From the NCBI RefSeq assembly GCF_014323725.1, contig NZ_JABVED010000005.1, positions 1 to 64,000 of the forward strand: DNA of 64,000 nucleotides. Direction: 5' to 3'. Under the pieces are notes generated by a model. That model saw nothing but the letters and a program-made list of their open reading frames with translations, made no database searches and was not told the origin of the DNA. Shown here in pieces: positions 29,311 to 37,365 of the stretch; the first letter of the stretch is position 1; every line of letters begins with the position of its first letter. The stretch comes from Actinokineospora xionganensis (GTDB lineage: Bacteria > Actinomycetota > Actinomycetes > Mycobacteriales > Pseudonocardiaceae). Made by a program: the position numbers and the translations under genes.

Positions 29311-29411
29311 TGCGCTGCCTCCCTGCGAACCCGGGACGGCCGATCGCGTCCCGGAGTGGATCGACGTCGATCATCTCCGGTCTCGACGTTAGTCCGCCGA
29401 CCTGGGCAGAT

Positions 29412-29425
29412 CAAACACCTGTTCG
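29412..29425. promoter_or_regulatory. LexA box proximal to lexA
   Basis: CAAACACCTGTTCG differs from the consensus CGAAC-N4-GTTCG at one position. It lies about 100 bases upstream of the lexA start, suitable for autorepression. Confidence 0.8.
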
Positions 29426-29476
29426 AGCGACACGCCGGACGGGTCTCGATTTTGTCGGTGCCGGGTGGTAGACATT

Positions 29477-29506
29477 CGCACGGACGTTCGATCGAACGGT
29501 AGTTCG
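29477..29506. promoter_or_regulatory. Tandem LexA boxes before the LysM gene
   Basis: Two boxes are adjacent: CGCACGGACGTTCG (29477-29490, one mismatch) and CGAACGGTAGTTCG (29493-29506, perfect match). The second ends 11 bases before ATG 29518, overlapping the translation-initiation region. Tight SOS repression of the downstream gene is expected. Confidence 0.9.
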
Positions 29507-29517
29507 AGGAGGTTGCG

Positions 29518-29994
29518 ATGGCTGCGACTGCCGCGGTGGCGGTGCCGAGGTCGGCCGGCTTGGCGGAAGGCCGATACCCGCAGGTGGCGGCCCCGCCGAG
29601 GCCAGTACCGCGTCCCGCCCGGCCGGTCGGGCAGGGCAGGTTGCGGCCGCCGACCAGGCGGCGCCGGGTGCTCGCGCCGCACGTCGTGGCCGTCCCCGAC
29701 CGGGGTTCCCGGTGTGCGTCGCCGCCGATCGCCGTTCTGGTCGGTCTCGCGGTCGTGGTCGCGCTCGCCATCTTCGGTCTGGGCTCGTTCGCGGGGTCCA
29801 TGGCGGGTGCCGACGTGCCGACGGCGACCACCGTGGTCCGGGTGGAGCCCGGGGAGACCCTCTCCGACCTCGCCGTGAGGATGGCGCCCGACAGCGACGT
29901 CTCCGCGGTCGTCGCCAGGATTCAAAAGCTCAACGCGCTCGACGGTTCGATGGTTCACCCCGGCCAACCGCTGACGGTCCCGTTCTCCCGCTGA
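29518..29994 (+). CDS. SOS-induced LysM membrane protein (Rv2719c/ChiZ, DivS, YneA type)
   Basis: The 158-residue protein is transcribed divergently from lexA. It has a basic, proline-rich cytoplasmic N-terminus of about 75 residues and one transmembrane helix (PPIAVLVGLAVVVALAIFG). An extracytoplasmic LysM domain follows (VVRVEPGETLSDLAVRMAP to GQPLTVPF). This position and build match the SOS-induced division suppressors of mycobacteria (Rv2719c), Corynebacterium (DivS) and Bacillus (YneA), which delay septation during DNA damage. GAGGAGG precedes ATG 29518, and two LexA boxes lie just upstream. No separate hydrolase domain is visible. Confidence 0.9.
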   Translation: MAATAAVAVPRSAGLAEGRYPQVAAPPRPVPRPARPVGQGRLRPPTRRRRVLAPHVVAVPDRGSRCASPPIAVLVGLAVVVALAIFGLGSFAGSMAGADVPTATTVVRVEPGETLSDLAVRMAPDSDVSAVVARIQKLNALDGSMVHPGQPLTVPFSR

Positions 29995-30015
29995 TCTCGA
30001 CGCTCCAGTCGAACT

Positions 30016-30042
30016 GACCCGCGCCTTCGGGAGGTGCGGGTC
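30016..30042 (+). terminator. Terminator after LysM gene
   Basis: The stem GACCCGC / GCGGGTC has a short inner GCC/GGTG pairing around a TTCGG loop and is followed by TTGT. It lies 22 bases after the stop. Confidence 0.65.
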
Positions 30043-30130
30043 TTGTGCTGTCCGGGCAGTAGTTGATCTACGGTGTCGCCCGGCCGGGTACGCCCGCGAC
30101 TCCGCCGAAAGAGTGAATAAACGGGTTCAC

Positions 30131-30248
30131 CTGGATGTTGGAACTACTGGATGTGCACCCGAGTTCCGACCCCTCACGTTCGGTGCTATAGCGGCGTGCC
30201 AACTTGCATCATGTGGCGTCGAGGAATAAGTTCAACCCCAACATCTAG
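30131..30248. promoter_or_regulatory. nrdR leader with candidate NrdR repeats
   Basis: The 395-base gap before nrdR (29995-30389) is AT-richer than its neighbours. It contains three copies of the motif CTRGATGTKS: CTGGATGTTG at 30131, CTGGATGTGC at 30147 (16 bases apart) and, inverted, CAACATCTAG at 30239. Repeated AT-rich boxes before nrd genes are the usual NrdR operator signal, so autoregulation is likely. Two sites resembling the actinobacterial DnaA box, each containing GTCCACAG, lie at about 30269 and 30301. No B12-riboswitch signature was seen. Confidence 0.5.
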
Positions 30249-30389
30249 TAGTTACGCCGCTGTAGTTCGTCCACAGGTTGGGTTGGGTTACCCACAAGCT
30301 GTCCACAGATTGATCACCAAGCGTGGTCGTGGACGCCCGGACATGCGGCTACTCGGATGACCGGCGCGGAGAGGGAGGGGTGAGACCCG

Positions 30390-30863
30390 ATGAGGTGTCC
30401 ATTCTGTCGCCACTCGGACTCCCGGGTCGTCGACTCGCGGGAGGTCGACGAAGGTCAGGTGATCCGCCGCAGGCGGTCCTGCTCCAAGTGCAGCCGCCGC
30501 TTCACCACCGTCGAGGAAGCGGTTCTCGCCGTGGTGAAGCGGTCGGGGGTCACCGAGCCCTTCAGCCGGGACAAGGTGATCACGGGCGTGCGACGGGCCT
30601 GCCAGGGCAGGCCGGTCGATGAAGACCAGCTGCAGCTGCTCGCCCAGAAGGTCGAGGAGACGATTCGCGCGACCGGCAGCGCCGAGATCCCGAGCCACGA
30701 GGTCGGGCTGGCGATCCTGGGGCCGCTGCGGGAGTTGGACGGGGTCGCGTACCTGCGGTTCGCCAGCGTCTACCGCGCTTTTACCTCGGTAGAGGACTTC
30801 GAGAAGGAGATCGCCGACTTGCGTGCCGCGATGGCGGGCGAGGCGAAGACAGATGACGACTAG
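30390..30863 (+). CDS. nrdR: Ribonucleotide reductase repressor NrdR
   Basis: NrdR senses ATP/dATP and represses ribonucleotide reductase genes. The 157-residue protein has the N-terminal zinc ribbon ([17 protein letters not shown] and [15 protein letters not shown], four cysteines). The ATP-cone domain follows ([20 protein letters not shown] to [13 protein letters not shown]). Length and sequence are typical. It is followed after 118 bases by nrdJ, the same order as in Streptomyces nrdRJ. Confidence 0.97.
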   Translation: MRCPFCRHSDSRVVDSREVDEGQVIRRRRSCSKCSRRFTTVEEAVLAVVKRSGVTEPFSRDKVITGVRRACQGRPVDEDQLQLLAQKVEETIRATGSAEIPSHEVGLAILGPLRELDGVAYLRFASVYRAFTSVEDFEKEIADLRAAMAGEAKTDDD

Positions 30864-30981
30864 ACGCACCACGCGCACCCAGGGCGGGAGCAGGCGTGGC
30901 AAGAAACTTGAGCCGCATCGGACGGGGAGCCCGGACGTGGCCACACCAGGACAAGCCAGTGATGAGGGAGAGGGACCGGTC

Positions 30982-33816
30982 ATGACCGAAACCGTGGGCA
31001 CCCCGGCGAAGGGCGACCGCGCGGAGCGCAACGGCACGCCGAAGCAGGGGCTCAGCGTGCAGCGCGTCTACACCACCGAGGGGGTGCATCCCTATGACGA
31101 GGTCACCTGGGAGCACCGCGACGTGGTGATGACCAACTGGCGCGACGGCTCGGTGAACTTCGAGCAGCGGGGTGTCGAGTTCCCCGACTTCTGGTCGGTC
31201 AACGCGACCAACATCGTCACCAGCAAGTACTTCCGCGGCGCCGTCGGCAGCTCGGTGCGCGAGCACTCGCTGCGCCAGCTGATCGACCGCGTCGTGAAGT
31301 CCTATGTCGCCGCGGGCATCAAGTTCGGCTACTTCGCGACCCCGAAGGACGCCGAGGTCTTCGAGCACGAGCTGACCTGGATGCTGCTGCACCAGGTGTT
31401 CAGCTTCAACTCCCCGGTGTGGTTCAACGTCGGCACCAGCTCCCCGCAGCAGGTCAGCGCCTGCTTCATCCTGGCCGTCGACGACACGATGGACTCGATC
31501 CTCAACTGGTACAAGGAAGAGGGGCTGATCTTCAAGGGCGGCTCCGGCGCGGGCCTGAACCTGTCCCGCATCCGGTCCTCGAAGGAGTTGCTCTCCTCCG
31601 GCGGCACCGCGTCCGGCCCGGTGTCCTTCATGCGCGGCGCCGACGCCTCCGCGGGAACCATCAAGTCCGGCGGCGCGACCCGCCGCGCGGCGAAGATGGT
31701 CGTGCTCGACGTCGACCACCCCGACGTCGAGGAGTTCATCGAGACCAAGGCGCGCGAAGAGGCCAAGATCCGGGTCCTGCGCGACGCGGGCTTCGACATG
31801 GACCTCGGCGGTAGCGACATCACCTCGGTCCAGTACCAGAACGCGAACAACTCGATCCGCGTGTCCGACGCCTTCATGCACGCCGTGGAGAACGACGGCA
31901 AGTTCGGGCTGCGCTCGCGCACCACCGGCGAGGTCATCGAGGAGGTCGGCGCCAAGCCGCTGTTCCGCAAGCTCGCGCAGGCCGCGTGGTCGTGCGCCGA
32001 CCCGGGCATCCAGTACGACGACACGATCAACGACTGGCACACCTGCCCCGAGTCGGGCCGGATCAGCGCGTCGAACCCGTGCAGCGAGTACATGCACCTG
32101 GACAACTCGAGCTGCAACCTGGCGTCGCTCAACCTGATGAAGTTCCTCGGCGACGACGGCACGTTCGACGCCGAGACCTTCGTCAAGGCCGTCGAGATCG
32201 TCATCACCGCGATGGACATCTCCATCTGCTTCGCGGACTTCCCGACCGAGCCGATCGCCGACACCACCCGCAAGTTCCGCCAGTTGGGCATCGGCTACGC
32301 CAACATCGGCGCGCTGCTGATGGCCACCGGCCACGCCTACGACTCCGAGGGCGGCCGAGCCTTGGCGGCGGCGATCACGTCGCTGATGACCGGCACCGCC
32401 TACCGCCGCTCCGCGGAGCTGGCGGGCGTCGTCGGCGCGTTCGAGGGCTACGCCCGCAACGCCGACGCGCACCAGCGGGTCATGCGCAAGCACGCCGCCG
32501 CGAACGACCTGCTGCGCACCCACCACTCCACCGACGCCACCGTGCAGCGCGTCGCGACCCGCGAGTGGCAGGCCGCGCTGGAGATCGGCACCAAGTCGGG
32601 CTGGCGCAACGCGCAGGCGAGCGTCCTCGCGCCGACTGGCACCATCGGTCTGATGATGGACTGCGACACCACCGGCATCGAGCCGGACCTGGCGTTGGTC
32701 AAGTTCAAGAAGCTCGTCGGCGGCGGCTCCATGCAGATCGTCAACCAGACGGTGCCGCGCGCGCTGAAGTCCCTGGGCTACCAGGACGAGCAGGTCGAGG
32801 CCATCGTCGAGTACATCGCCGAGCACGGCCACGTCGTGGACGCCCCGGGTCTGCGCCAAGAGCACTACGAGGTCTTCGACTGCGCCATGGGCGAGCGCTC
32901 CATCGCGCCGATGGGCCACGTGCGGATGATGGCCGCGGTGCAGCCGTTCATCTCGGGCGCCATCTCCAAGACCGTCAACATGCCGGAAGCGGCGTCGGTC
33001 GAGGACGTCGAGGAGATCTACTTCCAGGGCTGGAAGTTGGGCCTCAAGGCGCTGGCGATCTACCGCGACAACTGCAAGGTCGGCCAGCCGCTGTCGGCGG
33101 GCAAGGGCGCCAACAACGGCACCGCGGCCAAGGCCGAGCCGGAGAAGGTCATCGAGTACCGGCCGGTCCGCAAGCGCCTGCCGAAGAAGCGCCCGTCGCA
33201 GACCGTGTCGTTCACCGTCGGCGGCGCCGAGGGCTACCTGCACGCGGGCTCGTACCCGGACGACGGCCTCGGCGAGATCTTCGTCAAGCTCGGCAAGCAG
33301 GGCTCCACCCTGGCGGGCGTGATGGACGCGTTCTCGATGTCGATCTCGGTGGGCCTGCAGTACGGCATTCCGCTGGAGTTCTACGTCTCGAAGTTCCAGA
33401 ACCTCCGCTTCGAACCGGCGGGCATGACCGACGACCCGGACGTCCGAATCGCCACCAGCGTCCTCGACTACCTGTTCCGCAGGTTGGCCCTGGACTACCT
33501 GCCGTACGAGAAGCGCGCCCAACTCGGCATCTTCACCGCCGACGAACGCTCCGCCGAGGTCTCCGCTGGATACGGCGGCCCGTCCGATGTGGACCTGGAA
33601 GGCCTCCGCACCTCGGTCGACGCCAGCCCCCGCGCAACCATCGAGGCCGCGGATTCCACGGAAAAGTCCGAGGCGCACAGCTCCACGGAACTGCTGGAAC
33701 TGCACCTGGGCAAGGCGGCTGACGCCCCGCTGTGCATGACCTGCGGAACGAAGATGCGCCCGGCAGGCTCTTGCTACGTGTGCGAGGGCTGCGGCAGCAC
33801 TTCGGGCTGCAGCTGA
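30982..33816 (+). CDS. nrdJ: Vitamin B12-dependent (class II) ribonucleotide reductase NrdJ
   Basis: NrdJ reduces ribonucleotides using adenosylcobalamin, so it works with or without oxygen. I chose ATG 30982 (MTETVGTPAKG), which has GGGAGAGGGA upstream. A longer frame from 30853 overlaps nrdR but gives an atypical basic leader. The 944-residue protein shows VHPYDEVTWEHRDVVMTNW near the start and the finger-loop and radical-site motifs NPCSEYMHLDNSSCNLASLN. It also has PTGTIGLMMDCDTTG and a C-terminal cysteine-rich tail (CMTCGTKM, CYVCEGCG) for redox relay or zinc binding. It is regulated by NrdR and preceded by candidate boxes. Confidence 0.97.
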   Translation: MTETVGTPAKGDRAERNGTPKQGLSVQRVYTTEGVHPYDEVTWEHRDVVMTNWRDGSVNFEQRGVEFPDFWSVNATNIVTSKYFRGAVGSSVREHSLRQLIDRVVKSYVAAGIKFGYFATPKDAEVFEHELTWMLLHQVFSFNSPVWFNVGTSSPQQVSACFILAVDDTMDSILNWYKEEGLIFKGGSGAGLNLSRIRSSKELLSSGGTASGPVSFMRGADASAGTIKSGGATRRAAKMVVLDVDHPDVEEFIETKAREEAKIRVLRDAGFDMDLGGSDITSVQYQNANNSIRVSDAFMHAVENDGKFGLRSRTTGEVIEEVGAKPLFRKLAQAAWSCADPGIQYDDTINDWHTCPESGRISASNPCSEYMHLDNSSCNLASLNLMKFLGDDGTFDAETFVKAVEIVITAMDISICFADFPTEPIADTTRKFRQLGIGYANIGALLMATGHAYDSEGGRALAAAITSLMTGTAYRRSAELAGVVGAFEGYARNADAHQRVMRKHAAANDLLRTHHSTDATVQRVATREWQAALEIGTKSGWRNAQASVLAPTGTIGLMMDCDTTGIEPDLALVKFKKLVGGGSMQIVNQTVPRALKSLGYQDEQVEAIVEYIAEHGHVVDAPGLRQEHYEVFDCAMGERSIAPMGHVRMMAAVQPFISGAISKTVNMPEAASVEDVEEIYFQGWKLGLKALAIYRDNCKVGQPLSAGKGANNGTAAKAEPEKVIEYRPVRKRLPKKRPSQTVSFTVGGAEGYLHAGSYPDDGLGEIFVKLGKQGSTLAGVMDAFSMSISVGLQYGIPLEFYVSKFQNLRFEPAGMTDDPDVRIATSVLDYLFRRLALDYLPYEKRAQLGIFTADERSAEVSAGYGGPSDVDLEGLRTSVDASPRATIEAADSTEKSEAHSSTELLELHLGKAADAPLCMTCGTKMRPAGSCYVCEGCGSTSGCS

Positions 33817-33829
33817 CAATCGGTCTGTG

Positions 33830-33863
33830 AAGCGGGGAGTCGACGTCTGTCGGCTCCCCGCTT
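33830..33863 (+). terminator. Terminator after nrdJ
   Basis: The stem AAGCGGGGAG / CTCCCCGCTT encloses a smaller TCGAC/GTCG pairing and is followed by TTA. It lies 14 bases after the nrdJ stop and also faces the convergent phosphoribosyltransferase gene. Confidence 0.8.
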
Positions 33864-33879
33864 TACGTCGGGTCAGCGG

Positions 33880-34731
33880 TCAGTACCGTATGACTCGTGC
33901 TGCCACGAGCCCGAGAATCGTGGTCGCGCCCGCATGTCGCGCCGCTCTGGCGACTCCCGCCATGGTGCACCCCGTGTGGTAGATGTCGTCGACGATCAAG
34001 ACCGATTTGTCTTCGAGATTTTCCCTGATGCGGAACTCACCTAGCAGGGCGGTGCGCTCGCTGAGCAGTTTCATGTCCTTGGCTGAGGTCCGGTGTTCGT
34101 GGCGGGTGTAGATCTGGGTGAGAGGGATGCCCAGATCATGATGCAAGGCGGCGCCCAGCCGGACGCTCGCACTCGGCGGCCCGCTCCGGGAGTGGCCAGG
34201 CACGGGCAGGATGCGGTCAGCCCTGTTGAGCCAAGGGTGCTGCATGACCACTTCGTAGAGGTCATCGCACAGTGCGCGACCCGCGCGCATCACCTCAGCG
34301 TTGTCGCACGACCGATATCCCTTGATCGTGCGTATCAGTTCGGCGGTTGGCGTGTTCTCAAGCTGCGTGGGATCGGTCGCGGACGGTTTCTTGTAGAAGT
34401 CAAGTGCGACCGCGCCGTCGAGGTCGCTGGACCCGCGAACCCACAGCACAAGGATCTTCCTGAGCAGATCAAGGAATTCTTTCAGTTCTTCATGCGGGGC
34501 GAAGTCGAGCCGGATCCGATGGGTCCACTGCGGCTGATCGTGCGGGTGGATGTTGATGGACTTCGCTCGAGGCCACGCCCCGACGACATGGTTCACGATC
34601 TCCGGTGCGCCACGAAGCATCAAGTACCACATTTGCTTGGATACCGGGACAAGATCCCAATCATCAAGTCTGTTGGCGCGGGGGTGCGCCGTGTAGGGAG
34701 TCGGTGCGGGTGAGATGGTCACGCGGTCCAC
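33880..34731 (-). CDS. ComF-like phosphoribosyltransferase of a DprA-paired locus
   Basis: The 283-residue protein has a C-terminal type I phosphoribosyltransferase domain. Its PRPP-binding motif is SVLIVDDIYHTGCTM (243-257), and the upstream ADRILPVPGHSRSG resembles the ComF/amidophosphoribosyltransferase N-strand and loop. The first 160 residues are an unfamiliar domain with WYLMLRGAPEIVNHVV, WTHRIRLDFAPHEELKEFLD and an acidic patch. No zinc finger as in true ComF is visible. It is divergent from a DprA-like gene across 142 bases. Codons such as ATA, TTG, CGA and TCA are more frequent than in neighbours, pointing to acquisition. The substrate base is unknown. The start is GTG 34731, with a GTG three codons in as an alternative. 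Confidence 0.8.
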   Translation of the reverse strand: MDRVTISPAPTPYTAHPRANRLDDWDLVPVSKQMWYLMLRGAPEIVNHVVGAWPRAKSINIHPHDQPQWTHRIRLDFAPHEELKEFLDLLRKILVLWVRGSSDLDGAVALDFYKKPSATDPTQLENTPTAELIRTIKGYRSCDNAEVMRAGRALCDDLYEVVMQHPWLNRADRILPVPGHSRSGPPSASVRLGAALHHDLGIPLTQIYTRHEHRTSAKDMKLLSERTALLGEFRIRENLEDKSVLIVDDIYHTGCTMAGVARAARHAGATTILGLVAARVIRY

Positions 34732-34873
34732 GCGCTCGAAGTCTCCTGTGCTGGGTCTCGGTCGCTACGTTTGCCAGAGTCGCACAAGCACGTGCGTCAC
34801 GGATGCGGATCAGCGGATCTGGCGGGATTACGATGCGGGCATGTCGCTTGAATCTGTTGCTGAGTAAGGCGCT

Positions 34874-35752
34874 ATGGGAACCAGCGATCACCCGGACGTC
34901 ATCGAACGTGAACTGTGGCTGGCGCTGCTGGCCCCGCGCGCGTGCGGCGGGGCCCGAAGCGCGGTGAAAGTATTGCTGCAGTCGGGCAGGCATCAGCTGA
35001 TGGCATTGATAGATCAGTTGGATGAGTCTGAACGAGTCGAAGCCGAATCCTCCGCGAGGCGCTTGCGTGAGGACGGCGTGCGGGTGCTGCTTTGCGACGA
35101 TCCTTCGTACCCAGGGCGACTCCGATGTTTCCCAGGCGCGCCACCGACGCTGTTCTACCGGGGACCGCTCGAACTCCTCAACGCGGTCGCTGTCGGTGTC
35201 TGCGGGGCACGGGATGCGAGTGCCAGAGGCCTGGGTGCCGCGCACGCTTGTGGAGAGGACGCGGCTCGTTCCGGAGTCACCGTTGTGTCCGGGTATGCCA
35301 GAGGTGTCGACACACAAAGCCATCTAGCCGCTCTGAACGCCGGAGGTGCGACGATCGCGGTTCTCGCCGAAGGCATCGACCATTTCCGCCTCAAACAGGA
35401 TTACCGAACCGTGTCAGGCGATGTCGGGCAACGAATGCTGGTGATCTCTCAGTTCCCGCCGTCCCAGCGGTGGACGGCCGGAGCTGCCATGTCACGCAAC
35501 CATGTCATCGTCGGGCTTGGCCGCGCACTCGTAGTGGTTGAGGCACGTGGTTCAGGAGGCACACTCAAGGCAGGTGAACTCGCGCTTCGAACCAAACGAC
35601 CCACCCTGGTCCTCGGCCTCACTGACGACGTGCCGATCGGCAACCAGCGACTATTGGCTGCCGGAGCTCGTCAGATCATGAACCGTGAGCAACTGCTCGA
35701 CCAGTTGCAGCAGTTGCATGTCGAGCAAACGCCTGAGCTTCCACTCGGTTGA
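34874..35752 (+). CDS. Stand-alone DprA/Smf-like (SLOG) protein
   Basis: The 292-residue protein has a helical N-terminus (1-100) and a Rossmann-like DprA core: VGVCGARDASARGLGAAHA, VTVVSGYARGVDTQSHLAAL, TIAVLAEGID, ISQFPPSQRW, MSRNHVIVGLGRALVVVEA and GGTLKAGELAL. These match the DprA motifs GxR, SGxARGID, FPP and RN-II-GLS in order. The winged-helix end found in many chromosomal DprA proteins is absent. DprA belongs to the SLOG superfamily, whose other members sense nucleotides (for example Thoeris ThsA). Codon use is less GC-rich than in the flanking core genes. The divergent phosphoribosyltransferase suggests a two-part system rather than ordinary competence DprA. Confidence 0.82.
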   Translation: MGTSDHPDVIERELWLALLAPRACGGARSAVKVLLQSGRHQLMALIDQLDESERVEAESSARRLREDGVRVLLCDDPSYPGRLRCFPGAPPTLFYRGPLELLNAVAVGVCGARDASARGLGAAHACGEDAARSGVTVVSGYARGVDTQSHLAALNAGGATIAVLAEGIDHFRLKQDYRTVSGDVGQRMLVISQFPPSQRWTAGAAMSRNHVIVGLGRALVVVEARGSGGTLKAGELALRTKRPTLVLGLTDDVPIGNQRLLAAGARQIMNREQLLDQLQQLHVEQTPELPLG

Positions 35753-35756
35753 GCAA

Positions 35757-36368
35757 TCACTTGTCAGTGAAAGCCAGTTTCGCTCCCAGGACAAGGAAAG
35801 CGCCCGCGAAAGTGCGGCGCATCCACGCCAGGATCTTCGGCCGCGAGATGACGTGCGTCCGGATCGCGGCGGCAAAGAGGCCGTAGGCGGTGAAGACGAC
35901 GAACGTCATGGCCATGAAGACGCCGCTCATGGCGATCATGCGGAGGAAGGCGTTCGGTTCGCCCGCGGTCACGAACTGCGGCAGGAACGCGAAGAAGAAG
36001 ATCGTAAGTTTCGGGTTCAGCAGGTTCAGCACGATCGCCGAGGTGATCACTTTGCGCACCGACAGCGGTCCCGTCTCCTCCGTGACGGTCAACGCGCTCC
36101 GGTCGCGGAACGTGCTGATCGCCATGTACAGCAGGTACGCGACGCCCAGGTACTTGAGGATTTGGAAGGCCAGTGCGCTCGTGTGCAGGAGGGCCGCGAG
36201 TCCGGTGATGGCGGCCAGCATGTGCGGCACGATCCCCACGGTGGAGCCCAGTGCCGCCACGACGCTCGCGCGTGAGCCGCGGGCGAGCCCGGCCGCCATC
36301 GTGTAGACGACGCCCGTTCCCGGTGTGATGACAATGATGAACGTGGTCAGCCAGAACTCGACGCTCAC
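35757..36368 (-). CDS. LysE family translocator
   Basis: The 203-residue integral membrane protein has about six helices and the LysE/RhtB signature: FIIVITPGTGVVYTMAAGLARG near the N-terminus, then GVAYLLYMAISTF, LLNPKLTIFFFAFLPQFV and an RRTFAGAFLVLGAKLA ending. Such proteins export amino acids or derivatives. I chose GTG 36368 (VSVEFWLTTF), which has GGAGG nine bases upstream and gives the family's usual length; starts further upstream add residues before the first helix. It lies back-to-back with the ECF41 sigma gene. Its stop is 4 bases from that of the convergent DprA-like gene. Confidence 0.9.
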   Translation of the reverse strand: MSVEFWLTTFIIVITPGTGVVYTMAAGLARGSRASVVAALGSTVGIVPHMLAAITGLAALLHTSALAFQILKYLGVAYLLYMAISTFRDRSALTVTEETGPLSVRKVITSAIVLNLLNPKLTIFFFAFLPQFVTAGEPNAFLRMIAMSGVFMAMTFVVFTAYGLFAAAIRTHVISRPKILAWMRRTFAGAFLVLGAKLAFTDK

Positions 36369-36450
36369 GGGCGTGAACCTCCGTGTGATGTGCGCTTCCC
36401 CAGTGCCGGTCAACGTACTCGGATCTTTGTCTTCAGGGAGGATTCGGACC

Positions 36451-37344
36451 GTGGACGATGTGGTCGAGTTCGAGGCGCACCGGTCGCGGCTGTTCGGGAT
36501 CGCCTACCGGATGCTCGGGTCGGCCACCGAGGCTGAGGACATCGTCCAAGACGCCTACCTGCGGTGGAGCCAGGCCGAGGATGTCGAGACCCCCTCCGCC
36601 TGGCTGGCCACCGTGGTCACCAACCTGTGCCTCAACCAGCTCACCTCCGCCCGCGCCCGCCGCGAGCGCTACGTCGGGCCCTGGCTGCCCGAGCCCGTGG
36701 CGACCGCGGACGGCACGCTGGGCCCGGTGGACACCGCCGAGCGGCGGGAGTCGGTGTCGTTCGCGCTGCTGGTGTTGCTGGAGCAACTCACGCCCGTCGA
36801 GCGCGCCGTGTTCGTGCTCCGTGAGGCCTTCGCCTACCCGCACGCCGAGGTGGCCGCGGTGCTCGGGCTCAGCGAGGCCAACAGCCGCCAGGTGCACCGC
36901 CGGGCCCGGCAGCGGTTGGTGGGCCACCAGCCGCGGCGGAGCGCGAGCCGCGGCCAGGAGCTGTTGGAACGCTTCCTCGCCGCCGCCTACGAAGGCGACG
37001 TCGCCGGACTTGAGCGGCTGCTCGCCGCCGACGCCACGTCGTGGGCCGACGGCGGCGGCAAGGTCAACGCCGCGCGCAGGCCGGTGGTCGGGGCGAACCG
37101 GGTGGCCCGCTACCTCATCGGCATCCTCGCCCGGTTCGACACGGCGACGAACGTCAGCTTCGTGGAGGTCAACGGCGATCTCGCGGTCGTCGGCTGGGTC
37201 GGCGAGACACCGTTGGGCCTGTTCGCCCCGCAGATCGAGGGAGACTGGGTGGTCGCCCTGCGAATTGTGGCGAACCCCGACAAGCTGACCTATCTGGCCG
37301 CGCAGCTGTCACGTTCCGGGGAGCTGTCCGGTCTGCAGGGGTGA
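36451..37344 (+). CDS. ECF41-type sigma factor (SigJ family)
   Basis: The start is GTG 36451, eight bases after AGGGAGGA. The 297-residue protein has sigma region 2 (FGIAYRMLGSATEAEDIVQDAYLRW) and region 4 (LTPVERAVFVLREAF, with EANSRQVHRRARQRL as recognition helix). A SnoaL-like C-terminal extension of about 120 residues ends with the conserved NPDKL motif (275-279), the hallmark of ECF41. In this group the extension itself controls activity and no anti-sigma gene is used. The partner gene of the usual carboxymuconolactone-decarboxylase/oxidoreductase/epimerase type follows directly (37366), which is the likely target. Confidence 0.92.
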   Translation: MDDVVEFEAHRSRLFGIAYRMLGSATEAEDIVQDAYLRWSQAEDVETPSAWLATVVTNLCLNQLTSARARRERYVGPWLPEPVATADGTLGPVDTAERRESVSFALLVLLEQLTPVERAVFVLREAFAYPHAEVAAVLGLSEANSRQVHRRARQRLVGHQPRRSASRGQELLERFLAAAYEGDVAGLERLLAADATSWADGGGKVNAARRPVVGANRVARYLIGILARFDTATNVSFVEVNGDLAVVGWVGETPLGLFAPQIEGDWVVALRIVANPDKLTYLAAQLSRSGELSGLQG

Positions 37345-37365
37345 CCGTTCAACCCTGGAGGACCA

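Noticed and set aside
30265-30320. DnaA boxes suggesting a replication origin
   Set aside because: Only two imperfect sites in a short leader, no dnaA/dnaN genes and no cluster of boxes.
30823-30981. Upstream starts for nrdJ overlapping nrdR
   Set aside because: They give a basic leader not seen in the family; ATG 30982 has a strong ribosome-binding site and a typical MTET start.
30781-33819. A 1012-residue open frame on the minus strand opposite nrdJ
   Set aside because: It is a shadow of high-GC third-position bias; its translation is low-complexity Arg/Ala/Val/Leu-rich and nrdJ has all family motifs.
34030-34050. A GGAACTCACCT stretch resembling the dispersed repeat unit
   Set aside because: It lies inside the phosphoribosyltransferase coding region and lacks the second unit and the CGACTCGCGG tail.
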